Shown here in pieces: positions 44,572 to 52,828 of a stretch of DNA of 64,000 nucleotides. The stretch is from Paenibacillus terrae. GTDB lineage: Bacteria > Bacillota > Bacilli > Paenibacillales > Paenibacillaceae. The position numbers and the translations under genes were made by a program. Within the stretch, counting starts at the first letter, position 1; every line of letters begins with the position of its first letter. The DNA lies in contig NZ_PNXQ01000001.1 of the NCBI RefSeq assembly GCF_005217525.1, forward strand, positions 101,884 to 165,883, given 5' to 3'. The notes beneath the pieces are model-generated. The model did not search any database. It was given only the letters and a program-made list of their open reading frames with translations, and was not told where the DNA came from.

Positions 44572-45378
44572 TTAACCTCCTACCGAGACAAAGCGTTTGA
44601 CCCCGGCTTGCCACACCCGGCGCGATACGGCCGCCAGCACTACAATCCAGAGCCATTGCACGCCAATGCCTTCAGCAGCTTCCAGCATGGTCAGCTTGCC
44701 CGTTAATGCGTTCACCGGAAAAAATACGGTGTAGCTAAACGGGAGCAAACTGAACATGCGGGCCAAAACGTCTCCAAAAATCGTCAGCGGAAACACGGTG
44801 CCACTAGCTACATAAATGACGAGCGACAACGTGTAAAATAGTCCCCCCGATTCCGTCACCCAAAAGGCTATGCCGCTCAGCGCGTAATAGACCACAAAAT
44901 TGAGAACCAGCGCCCCTGGCAACGCCAGTATGTAAAGCAGGATATACGACAGCCCGAAGCTAATTTGTCCTTCCAGGCTAAGGCACAGCAGCAAAATCGC
45001 AGCCGCCAGCAGTACTACTGCGGATTGTACTGCCTTGCCTCCAATAAACCGACAAAAACGGTAAGCAAAATAATGTACAGGCTGCACCATGAATTTGGCC
45101 AGTCCGCCTTCCTTGATGTCTGTAGCAATTTCGTATTCAAAACCCGTAGCGATCAGCTTCCCGGTTACCCCTGCCATGACTACATACACCAGCATTTCCG
45201 GCAAAGAGTAGCCCAGCACCCTTGCTTGTCCCGAAGAACCGAATACCGCAAGCCAGAGAAAAATTTGCGTCATGATCGGCAGCATGAACCCCGCCATCTG
45301 GAGCCAGTAATTGGCCCGGTATTCCATTTCGTTTTGCATGCCAAGCTGGAGCACCTTCATATATTTGTTATTTCGCAT
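44572..45378 (-). CDS. ABC-2 family transporter permease
   Basis: A 268-residue permease of the same DUF990-like family, with six hydrophobic segments and the loop EIATDIKEGGLAKFMVQPVHYF. It overlaps the ATPase gene by 11 nt and lies one base before the second permease. Together they form a heterodimeric channel. Confidence 0.9.
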   Translation of the reverse strand: MRNNKYMKVLQLGMQNEMEYRANYWLQMAGFMLPIMTQIFLWLAVFGSSGQARVLGYSLPEMLVYVVMAGVTGKLIATGFEYEIATDIKEGGLAKFMVQPVHYFAYRFCRFIGGKAVQSAVVLLAAAILLLCLSLEGQISFGLSYILLYILALPGALVLNFVVYYALSGIAFWVTESGGLFYTLSLVIYVASGTVFPLTIFGDVLARMFSLLPFSYTVFFPVNALTGKLTMLEAAEGIGVQWLWIVVLAAVSRRVWQAGVKRFVSVGG

Positions 45379-46360
45379 CGGCTAGCCTGCCTCCATCGTA
45401 CAAATTGGCTATCCCCTCTTCCAACGGGATGTCCTCAATCGTAAAATCAACGACAGGCAGCGCATCCAAAATCTTTTTGGACCAGGTCAGAGTATCTTCT
45501 GCATCCAGCTCAAATACCGCCTCCAGCTCCGAGTTGGAGCGCAGCTTGCCAAGTCCAGCCAACGTTAGGCCAGGTACAGGGGTCTCCAGTCGAACCTTGA
45601 GCAGCTTGCGGGCCCCGATCACCTCATTCACCTTGTTCAAATCCCCGTCATACACCAGTCTTCCCCCGCTGATAATGATGGATCTGCTGCACAAGTCCTC
45701 AATATCCTTCATGTAATGGCTTGTCAGCAGGATGGTCGTCCGGTGTGTGCGGTTATAGGCTTTGAAAAATTCGCGAATGCGCCGCTGGGAAACCAGATCC
45801 AGTCCAATGGTCGGCTCGTCCAGCAAGATGACCCGTGGGCGATGCAGCAGCGCGGCAATCAGCTCCATTTTCATACGCTCGCCGAGAGATAAGCGCCGAA
45901 CCTGAACATGAAGCTGCTCCTCCACCCCAAGCAGGGTAACCAGCTCGTCCAGCGCCTCCTTGTAATGACTTTCATCTATCTCGTAAATAAGCTTGTTCAG
46001 TTCGAACGACTCGCTGGCAGGCAAATCCCACCAGAGCTGGTTTTTCTGTCCCATCACGATGGAAAACTGCCGTTTAAACTCCTTTTGCCGCTTCCACGGG
46101 GTAAAGCCAAGTACAGATGCCTCCCCGTCACTGGGATGGAGAATGCCGGACAGCATTTTGAGCGTCGTTGTTTTGCCAGCCCCGTTTGGACCGAGAAATC
46201 CGACAATTTCGCCTTCCTCAATGGTGAAGCTGACATCCCGTACGGCCTCCTTGGTCAGCTTTTCCCGCTTGAACAGGTTTTGTAATGATTTGCGCACGCC
46301 CGGCTCCTTTTTATAGTACGTAAACGTTTTCGACAAGTGATTCAATGTAATGGACGGCAT
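45368..46360 (-). CDS. ABC transporter ATP-binding protein
   Basis: A 330-residue ATPase. Walker A GPNGAGKTT (about residues 56-64), Q-loop GQKNQLWWDLP, signature LSLGERMKMEL, Walker B VILLDEPTIGLD and H-loop LTSHY are present. A C-terminal extension of about 90 residues is usual for DUF990-type exporters. GGAGGAG precedes the ATG. It heads the export module inside the biosynthetic operon. Confidence 0.95.
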   Translation of the reverse strand: MPSITLNHLSKTFTYYKKEPGVRKSLQNLFKREKLTKEAVRDVSFTIEEGEIVGFLGPNGAGKTTTLKMLSGILHPSDGEASVLGFTPWKRQKEFKRQFSIVMGQKNQLWWDLPASESFELNKLIYEIDESHYKEALDELVTLLGVEEQLHVQVRRLSLGERMKMELIAALLHRPRVILLDEPTIGLDLVSQRRIREFFKAYNRTHRTTILLTSHYMKDIEDLCSRSIIISGGRLVYDGDLNKVNEVIGARKLLKVRLETPVPGLTLAGLGKLRSNSELEAVFELDAEDTLTWSKKILDALPVVDFTIEDIPLEEGIANLYDGGRLADAK

Positions 46361-46442
46361 TCAATTCTCCTCCTCTTTCATCTGTCCGTGACACCTTGGT
46401 GAGCCGTTTCCTGATATGATTTACCTGATACGTTATGCCTAA

Positions 46443-47573
46443 TTAGTCGGCTGCTTGCTCAGCTAAAATCATCAATTCCTCCAGCATGTGCCGCTGTTTG
46501 TCAATCAAGCTGAGGGCGCGTTCGGTAATGTCAGGCATCCGTTGCTTACGCAGTTGAAGACCTGTTTTGTAAATGTGCAGGTTGAGCTTATGCCATTCCG
46601 CATGCAATGACTGCGCTAATTCCACCACATGCTGCGCTCGCGGTCCCAATGTCTCTTCATGCAGCATGCAATAATCCGCTGTGTAATCGGTCAGATGAAG
46701 GGCGCTGCCCAAACGCAGATTGTAATAGATTTCATGGCAGTACGTACGGAAGTCCGTATCCTCCATGTCTGTCAGCAGGCGGAAATCCTCGACAAAGGCA
46801 CGATAGCCCTCATCTCCCCGCTTGACCTGCTTGCCAACTGCGACATCTCCGGAGTTATTTCCCGGGTCATCGGACGAGGGCACACCTCTCCAGATCGCTT
46901 CATGTCCAGTAACATATTGACGAATATGGTATGCACACGCCGCATGCAATTCGCCTGGCGAAAGGGGCGCGGGCTGTTCCACCAGCCAGGCATATTCGAT
47001 AATCCCCTGCATCAGATCGTCGAGCCGGGCGGAACCGACGTAAGTCATGGCATGGCCCGAGGAATCCAGCAGGAAGCTGTCATTTACCTGTGCTGTTCGC
47101 TGCTGCAAGTCCAGTCCAGACAGCTCAATGACATGGCCCCTTGGGTAATTTTTCACATACACGTCGTGGTAGGTTAAAGCGGTACTCGATGTGTGCAGCA
47201 TCGTACCATAGCCTGTAGTCAGCGCCAGCAGCAGATCGGTTTCATTGCTTACGCCAGCAATCCACGGCTCGACCCGAATCACCGGACCGCCGCTGGCTGC
47301 CATTTCCTGAAGCTGCTCCGGATATTTCTCGGGACCGAAGCGCTTCAAATCGCCGCTATACTCCGCGCACATGCTGCCGCACAGCATGAACAGCTCGGAT
47401 TCGGCCATGTTAACGCCATATCGCCGTAGCGAGGTGCGCAGGGAGGAATATACACAGTGCTTCCCTGGATGAGCATCTATTATTTCTTCAGCAGCGTAGT
47501 CGACAACGGACTCATGAACGTTCTCCATGCCCGATGCCTGCACAGGTCTGATCTCTGCCGCCCCCTTATGCAT
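46443..47573 (-). CDS. BtrH-like acyltransferase
   Basis: A 376-residue protein. Its N-terminal part has GKHCVYSSLRTSLRRYG (His39-Cys40) followed by a hydrophobic helix and FMLCGSMCAEY, the pattern of the BtrH N-terminal family. BtrH transfers the acyl side chain from its ACP to the amine of ribostamycin. The C-terminal half is helical, with LHLTDYTADYCMLHEE. Its start overlaps the ACP gene by 8 nt, an association expected for a transferase using that ACP. The match rests on motif order and context; a related peptidase-like activity cannot be excluded. Confidence 0.7.
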   Translation of the reverse strand: MHKGAAEIRPVQASGMENVHESVVDYAAEEIIDAHPGKHCVYSSLRTSLRRYGVNMAESELFMLCGSMCAEYSGDLKRFGPEKYPEQLQEMAASGGPVIRVEPWIAGVSNETDLLLALTTGYGTMLHTSSTALTYHDVYVKNYPRGHVIELSGLDLQQRTAQVNDSFLLDSSGHAMTYVGSARLDDLMQGIIEYAWLVEQPAPLSPGELHAACAYHIRQYVTGHEAIWRGVPSSDDPGNNSGDVAVGKQVKRGDEGYRAFVEDFRLLTDMEDTDFRTYCHEIYYNLRLGSALHLTDYTADYCMLHEETLGPRAQHVVELAQSLHAEWHKLNLHIYKTGLQLRKQRMPDITERALSLIDKQRHMLEELMILAEQAAD

Positions 47574-47811
47574 ATTTGCTCAGCAGACGTTCAATGCCTT
47601 GAAGTGTAGAAAGATGCTCCAGCACCAGATCGTCGTCCTCCATCGTAATATCAAGCTCATTTTCCAGCTCTACAATCAATTCAACAGCGGATAGGGAATT
47701 CAGCCCCAAGGTTCGCAAATCCTGCTCCAGCGTCAATTGTTCCAGCTCACCTGGAGCCAGCTTCAATACCTTTTCCAGCAAAGGTACTACGTGATACACA
47801 TCTGTCTTCAT
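47566..47811 (-). CDS. acyl carrier protein 1
   Basis: An 81-residue acidic four-helix carrier protein. The phosphopantetheine site is GLNSLSAVEL (Ser39). The usual DSL is NSL here, a conservative change seen in some carriers. It is sandwiched between an ATP-grasp gene (17 nt) and the BtrH-like gene (8-nt overlap). It probably carries an amino acid as a thioester loaded by the ATP-grasp enzyme. Confidence 0.9.
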   Translation of the reverse strand: MKTDVYHVVPLLEKVLKLAPGELEQLTLEQDLRTLGLNSLSAVELIVELENELDITMEDDDLVLEHLSTLQGIERLLSKYA

Positions 47812-47828
47812 CCTAAATTCCTCCCGGT

Positions 47829-49205
47829 TTATGAGCTTGCCAATCCCGCAATGACATCTTCCAGCCTGTGCGCATAGGCTTCGGCTTCCTGCCAGCTATC
47901 TGCCATAATCAGCGTGAAAATCCGATTCACATACCCCCGCTTCACCGGAATACCAGACAACGTACCTGCCGTGTAAACAAACACCCCTTCGGGGCGTTCG
48001 GGCGTGTAGAGCAAGCCTTCCTCTGCCAGCAAGCCGCATAAGCGACTGTAGGTCAGCGGTGTGGTGGTAACGTTGCGGTAGTAGCGGGACAGCGTTTTAT
48101 GCTGCTCTCCCAAGACCGACGACAGGAACGAAATATAGGTAGACAGGGTAAACCTGCCGTTAATCTCGATCACCGGAACCAGCAAGCCTCCTTCATCGAC
48201 AAAACCGTCAATGGAAGCCATGCCTGTATAACCGATGGAATACAGATACGTTCCCAACTGGTAAGCACAGCGTCTCACTTCTTCTTCTAGCGCAGCTCCA
48301 AGCTCAGCCGGAACGCGGGACCCGGTGTACACCGTGCCGTCCACATTTTGCCTTTTCAGTGAAAACATCGTCACCCCACCGCCCTCGTCAATACAGAGCT
48401 GGTAGTTCAGATCCATCTGCTTGTTATGCCAGCGCTCCACCAGCCAGCCTCCCGAAGAAGGCGATGAACCGCCAAAGCGTTTCATCACACTTAGTAGCGT
48501 GTCCAGCTTGGACAGCTCGTCCAGCATATACATGCCTTGTCCCGATGCGCCATGCGGCTGCTTGATGATCAGCTTCACAGGCCCGTCCGACAAGTCGGCC
48601 AGTCTGCCGCACTCCCTGCGGATCGCCGCTTCGTCTGCACATACAGCCCCCTCACTGACGGCAAAACCAAGCTTTTGCGCAGTCAGACGGCTGAATATTT
48701 TATCATTCACCCGGGCGCTGATCGAGGACGGAGCGCCGATCAGCTCCAGTCCACAGCGCTCCGCAATCGCTTCCTCCTGCGGGGTAACCGCATACGGAAC
48801 GAGCCACGCTTTGGCTCTGCTACTGCTGTGGTCTGCTTCCGCAACCACACGCAGCCGTGCCAAAAGTGCCTCGTCCGCCAGCACCAGCTCCGAAATCGGC
48901 GTTAACGGATCAGTCGGCTCCGGCACCTCAATACGCGGCAGGCTAAAGCCCAACCGCTGAAGCATGTCCAGAAAAGCCTGATCCGGCTGTTCCCGCAGCA
49001 CGATCACATCCTGACTTCGGCACAACAGAAGATTCATTTCCTCCATTCGATTTACCACCTGCTGTTCATCACGATCTACCATCCCCCCCTTACGGGGGGA
49101 CGGATGCCATACCTGCTCTGCACCAATATTAAACAGCCAAATCAGGACTCCATGATCGCGTTCATGGGCAAGCGCTTCCACGAGGTTAATGGTTTTAGTC
49201 GTCAC
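47829..49205 (-). CDS. ATP-grasp ligase (paralogue 2)
   Basis: A 458-residue protein with an N-terminal pre-ATP-grasp domain (about 1-165) and an ATP-grasp core. VKLIIKQPHGASGQGMYML is the ATP loop, WLVERWHNKQMDLNYQL the strand with the adenine region, and VPVIEINGRFTLSTY the Mg site. BtrJ, an ATP-grasp enzyme, loads glutamate onto the BtrI carrier in butirosin synthesis. By analogy this may load the ACP encoded 17 nt downstream. GAGGGATGACAGGACGTG lies upstream. Confidence 0.85.
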   Translation of the reverse strand: MTTKTINLVEALAHERDHGVLIWLFNIGAEQVWHPSPRKGGMVDRDEQQVVNRMEEMNLLLCRSQDVIVLREQPDQAFLDMLQRLGFSLPRIEVPEPTDPLTPISELVLADEALLARLRVVAEADHSSSRAKAWLVPYAVTPQEEAIAERCGLELIGAPSSISARVNDKIFSRLTAQKLGFAVSEGAVCADEAAIRRECGRLADLSDGPVKLIIKQPHGASGQGMYMLDELSKLDTLLSVMKRFGGSSPSSGGWLVERWHNKQMDLNYQLCIDEGGGVTMFSLKRQNVDGTVYTGSRVPAELGAALEEEVRRCAYQLGTYLYSIGYTGMASIDGFVDEGGLLVPVIEINGRFTLSTYISFLSSVLGEQHKTLSRYYRNVTTTPLTYSRLCGLLAEEGLLYTPERPEGVFVYTAGTLSGIPVKRGYVNRIFTLIMADSWQEAEAYAHRLEDVIAGLASS

Positions 49206-49254
49206 GTCCTGTCATCCCTCTCTTCCATCCAGTAAGAAACAACTGCGATCGAAA

Positions 49255-50448
49255 CTAAATATATTTCAGGGAGCCAGCTCCGTGCAGATACAATACGCTG
49301 CATTTGGAGCACACCGGCGTTAATCCTTCGTGATTAATCGTTTGGCGTGTTTTCTCATACGCATCCGAATTCCAGATTTCCCTCAGACTGTGGTCACGCA
49401 AGCTTCCAATCGTGAATTCACTGAAAAACTTGCAAGGCATGACCTTACCATCCGGCAAAATATCCGTTCTGGAGGTGAGCGCCAGGCAATGATTGGAGCA
49501 GCGACTGACCATTTCCTCGCCATGTATAAATTTGTCGATTTCCTCATAGTCCAGACCAGGCTGATAGCGCACACGAATGTTCCACACCCGCTCATTGATC
49601 CGCTGTAGCTCCTGCATCAAAGGATCGATGTTATCCGGGTTGATTTTATATTTGAAAGCATGCCAGCTACTAATATTTTTTTCCTCCAGTTGTCGGAGCC
49701 AAGAAAAGTTTTGTGTAAAATAGTCATCCATTTTGAGGGAGGTTTCTTTGGAAATATACCAGGGGAACGTCAACAGCACCAGATCCAGCCTCTTGTCTTC
49801 CAGCATTTGCAGAAACTCGTACATCCGTCCGATCATGTTATCGTTAATGACGGCATGGACGGTCACCCGTCCCTTGTACAGTCCCTGGTCACGCAGTTCA
49901 ATCAGCTTATCCATCTGCCGCATCGTTTTTTGAAAGGTGCCTTTACCACGAATCAGATCATGTTCTCTTTCAAAGCCTTCAATCGCTATTAACAGCTCCA
50001 GATTTTCAGATAAATCCAAAATCCGGTCCAAATATTTATCAATGAGCAGTCCATTGGTACAAAAGGTCATTTCGCGTCGATCTTCCGCCAGCACGTCCAA
50101 AATTTCGTCAAAACGCCGATGAAACATCGGCTCTCCGCCCCACATATACAGTCGGGACTTGGCCTCCTTCGTCTCGCTCAGAATTTGCCGAAGCATATCC
50201 GGGGCAAGGTCCATGTTTTGCTCTTCTTTGTCCATTTGATGATGATAGCCTTCCTCGTTCCATTCAAAGCAGTGCGTACATCTCAGGTTGCAGCGGTTGG
50301 TCAGCTTAATACCGATCGTCTGGGGCATGTCCGTTTTGAAGGCAGGGTCCTGTGTTGCATTACGGTAGGATACAGAAGCGTTTTTCAGGTTGCGCTTAAT
50401 GAGCTTGAACGCTTTCTCATCAATCAGCACATTGCTTTTGGGCTGCAT
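49255..50448 (-). CDS. radical SAM enzyme with SPASM-like C-terminus
   Basis: A 397-residue enzyme. CNLRCTHC (Cys53, 57, 60) binds the SAM-cleaving 4Fe-4S cluster. YMWGGEPMFH is the SAM-binding GGE motif. The C-terminal domain has CSNHCLALT, PDGKVMPCKFF and CSKCSVLYLHGAG, enough Cys for auxiliary clusters (SPASM). Relatives oxidise alcohols (BtrN-like) or modify peptides. Within this operon it probably oxidises or rearranges a sugar, cyclitol or carrier-bound intermediate. Which one is unknown. Confidence 0.9.
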   Translation of the reverse strand: MQPKSNVLIDEKAFKLIKRNLKNASVSYRNATQDPAFKTDMPQTIGIKLTNRCNLRCTHCFEWNEEGYHHQMDKEEQNMDLAPDMLRQILSETKEAKSRLYMWGGEPMFHRRFDEILDVLAEDRREMTFCTNGLLIDKYLDRILDLSENLELLIAIEGFEREHDLIRGKGTFQKTMRQMDKLIELRDQGLYKGRVTVHAVINDNMIGRMYEFLQMLEDKRLDLVLLTFPWYISKETSLKMDDYFTQNFSWLRQLEEKNISSWHAFKYKINPDNIDPLMQELQRINERVWNIRVRYQPGLDYEEIDKFIHGEEMVSRCSNHCLALTSRTDILPDGKVMPCKFFSEFTIGSLRDHSLREIWNSDAYEKTRQTINHEGLTPVCSKCSVLYLHGAGSLKYI

Positions 50449-50497
50449 GCTAACACCTCGTTTAATGGATTTTCAGGCACATGTACCAAGCTTTACG

Positions 50498-50776
50498 TCA
50501 GACCGTCTCCATTCCCTCCGGGTGCGGCGCTTTTTCCGCATCGCTGATTCCCTGAATGTAGCTGCAAAACGCATCTACCGAGCTCAAATGCTCCAGCTCA
50601 AAGGAATCAAAATCAATTTCCACGTCAAACGCATCCTCCACTTGCAGCATGAAATGAACCAACTGCAACGAATCCAGTCCAGCATCATGAATAATGTCCG
50701 AATGTCCATCCAGCTTACCGATCAGCTCAGGATCTTCCTTGACCGCGCTGATCATTTCAATCACTTGGCTTTGCAT
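50498..50776 (-). CDS. acyl carrier protein 2
   Basis: A 92-residue carrier protein with a canonical DAGLDSLQLVHF site (Ser36). ATG 50776 follows AAGGAGGAG at 6-8 nt. The C-terminal tail is Pro/Glu-rich. It is the first gene of the operon, 49 nt upstream of the radical SAM gene. It differs clearly from ACP 1 and so may be loaded with a different group. Confidence 0.9.
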   Translation of the reverse strand: MQSQVIEMISAVKEDPELIGKLDGHSDIIHDAGLDSLQLVHFMLQVEDAFDVEIDFDSFELEHLSSVDAFCSYIQGISDAEKAPHPEGMETV

Positions 50777-51230
50777 AGCAAACTCCTCCTTGTGAGTGAT
50801 TCTATTCGTGCCGCCCGACAATGCCATCTGCAAAGCTCCTCGAAAAATTCCTACACTGGAACTTTATTCAATTATACTCCTCCATTTAAGAGACAAGTCA
50901 ATAGGTTGTTTTGTAAATATAACGCACAATATGTAAATTAATGTATGGTTATTTCGACAATTTTTGCTACCTTATTTAGTCATTCTTTTATATAATCCGA
51001 ACTTAAAGGTTACCTCTGGTGCCAGTGCGCAGTCGGATCGTGGCTCCTATCGCCACCGCCACCGGATTTCTTGGATAAAGCCTTAACTTGCTTGTATCTT
51101 CTTGCATGTGAGACAGGATTAATTTACAATATACATAAATCATATGAAAATATTTTTCTTCATAAAATTAATTTTAACGATAATTATTTTCACACGAACG
51201 AAATATTCTATAGCCAAAGGAGCGCTGCTC
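50777..51230. other. 454-nt divergent promoter region
   Basis: It separates the biosynthetic operon from the RpiR/nag genes. AT-rich, with no supported gene. It carries the possible operon promoter (50871-50901). A hairpin-like GC patch occurs near 51020-51065. Confidence 0.5.
50871..50901 (-). promoter_or_regulatory. possible promoter of the biosynthetic operon
   Basis: On the minus strand TTGACT, a 19-nt spacer, and TATAAT. The -10 is perfect but the spacer is 2 nt longer than ideal. Confidence 0.45.
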
Positions 51231-52097
51231 ATGTCCCCTATTCTTCATACATTAACTCACAGATTGGAGCAGCTTCCTGTCCAAGAGCGCAAGCTGGCGG
51301 AATCCATTCTGCAAGCTCCGGGAGATGTACTGCATCTGGGCATTCGGGAGCTGTCGGAGCGTTGTGGGGTGAGTCCGGCGACCGTTACGCGGTTTTGCAA
51401 ATCACTGCATTTTAAAGGCTATCCCGATTTCAAAATGAAGCTGGCCGCCGAGCTGCCCCGTTCGAACAGTGACGGTGAAGCCTCCTATCAGGACATCGTC
51501 GCCGGAAATTCGCTCTCTCGTATCGTGGAAGCAATAGAGGCGAATCATACCGCATCCATTGCGGATACGACCCGACTGCTGGATTTCAGCAAGCTGGAGC
51601 AGGCGATTGCATGGCTGTCCGCCACAAGCCGCATTGATCTGTACGGCATGGCGACCTCCTCGATTGTGGCGCAGGATTTTTATCAAAAGCTCATTCGAAT
51701 TGGAAAAAATAGTACCGCCTTCGCGGACTCGCACATGCAGATTACCTCTGCCTCCTCGCTTGGGCCAGGAGATGTCGCCTTTGCCGTCTCCTATTCGGGG
51801 GAAACACAGGAAACCATCGCGGCTCTGCGCTGTGCACAGGAACAGGGGGCCAGAACATTATCCCTGACCTCCTTCGGAAATAACACGCTGGCAGGTATTG
51901 CGGATATTGCGCTATTTTCCTCCTCGCTGGAAGAAGGGATGCGGCGTGGAGATATGGCGTCACGCATTGCCCAGCTTCATATCATAGATATCCTGTTTAC
52001 AGGTATGGTCAGCGCGAATTTTGACAAATATATTCCGAGATTGGAAGGTTCATATCAACAAGTAAGCAAGCTCAAAAAACAACCAGGGGGCCACTGA
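51231..52097 (+). CDS. MurR/RpiR-family regulator
   Basis: A 288-residue regulator: N-terminal HTH_6 domain (RELSERCGVSPATVTRFCKSLHFKGYPDFK, about residues 38-67) and a C-terminal SIS sugar-isomerase-like domain that senses a phosphosugar (AVSYSGETQET, about 185). AAAGGAG precedes ATG 51231. It lies 2 nt upstream of nagB, so an amino-sugar phosphate such as GlcNAc-6-P or GlcN-6-P is the likely signal. Confidence 0.93.
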   Translation: MSPILHTLTHRLEQLPVQERKLAESILQAPGDVLHLGIRELSERCGVSPATVTRFCKSLHFKGYPDFKMKLAAELPRSNSDGEASYQDIVAGNSLSRIVEAIEANHTASIADTTRLLDFSKLEQAIAWLSATSRIDLYGMATSSIVAQDFYQKLIRIGKNSTAFADSHMQITSASSLGPGDVAFAVSYSGETQETIAALRCAQEQGARTLSLTSFGNNTLAGIADIALFSSSLEEGMRRGDMASRIAQLHIIDILFTGMVSANFDKYIPRLEGSYQQVSKLKKQPGGH

Positions 52098-52099
52098 AG

Positions 52100-52828
52100 A
52101 TGAACATACGTATTTTGAACAGCCGTGAAGACCTGAATGCTACCGCTGCCGCTGTGATCGCCAGTTTACTGCTGAACAAGCCTCAGGCCATGCTTGGGCT
52201 CGCTACCGGAAGTACACCTATCGGCATATACCGTCATCTTGTAGAAATGTACCGTAAGGGACAGGTGAGCTTTGCACGAGCCTACTCCGTGAATCTTGAT
52301 GAATACGTTGGCCTGCCCCCCGAACATCCGCAGAGCTACCGCAGCTTTATGAATGAGCACTTGTTTCAGCATATCGACATTCCTCTTGCCCATACACGCG
52401 TACCTGACGGTAATGCGGCCGATCTGGCAGCAGAATGTGCGGCCCACGAACAAGCAATTCTGGATCACGGACCCGTGGATGTCCAATTGCTCGGCATTGG
52501 CCACAACGGTCATATCGGCTTTAATGAACCCGGGCGAGGCCTGACGGGAGCCACACATGTGGTAGATTTGGAAGAGGGGACGCGTGCAGCAAATGCCCGT
52601 TTTTTTGGCAATATAGCTGATGTACCCAAGCAAGCAGTCACAATGGGTGTAGGGACGATTCTGAAGGCGAAGCAAATTATACTGGTAGCTTTTGGCGCGG
52701 ATAAGGCAGACATTGTCAAGCAGGCTTTCACTGGACCTATAACCACAGAATGCCCGGCTTCCCTGCTGCAATGTCATCCCAACGTGCTAATTTTACTGGA
52801 TCAGGAAGCGGGAGGCTGGTTAATTTGA
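52100..52828 (+). CDS. nagB: glucosamine-6-phosphate deaminase
   Basis: A 242-residue enzyme converting GlcN-6-P to fructose-6-P and ammonia. Family marks: LGLATGSTPIGIYRHL, SVNLDEYVGL (catalytic Asp), GIGHNGHIGFNEPG and GVGTILKAKQII. GGGGGCC precedes ATG 52100. It is the middle gene of rpiR-nagB-nagA. Length is typical for Firmicutes. Confidence 0.97.
   Translation: MNIRILNSREDLNATAAAVIASLLLNKPQAMLGLATGSTPIGIYRHLVEMYRKGQVSFARAYSVNLDEYVGLPPEHPQSYRSFMNEHLFQHIDIPLAHTRVPDGNAADLAAECAAHEQAILDHGPVDVQLLGIGHNGHIGFNEPGRGLTGATHVVDLEEGTRAANARFFGNIADVPKQAVTMGVGTILKAKQIILVAFGADKADIVKQAFTGPITTECPASLLQCHPNVLILLDQEAGGWLI

Larger units (their letters stand above)
38540..50776 (-). other. ACP-tethered amino-acid biosynthetic gene cluster (12 genes)
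   Basis: All twelve genes run on the minus strand with short gaps or overlaps. In transcription order they code for ACP, radical SAM, ATP-grasp, ACP, BtrH-like transferase, ABC ATPase, two permeases, ATP-grasp, glycosyltransferase, Gfo/Idh/MocA oxidoreductase and PLP decarboxylase. The cluster is bounded by an RpiR/nag locus on one side and a terminator on the other. The ACP, ATP-grasp, PLP-decarboxylase and BtrH set is the chemistry of the butirosin side chain. The product is not known to me. Confidence 0.75.
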
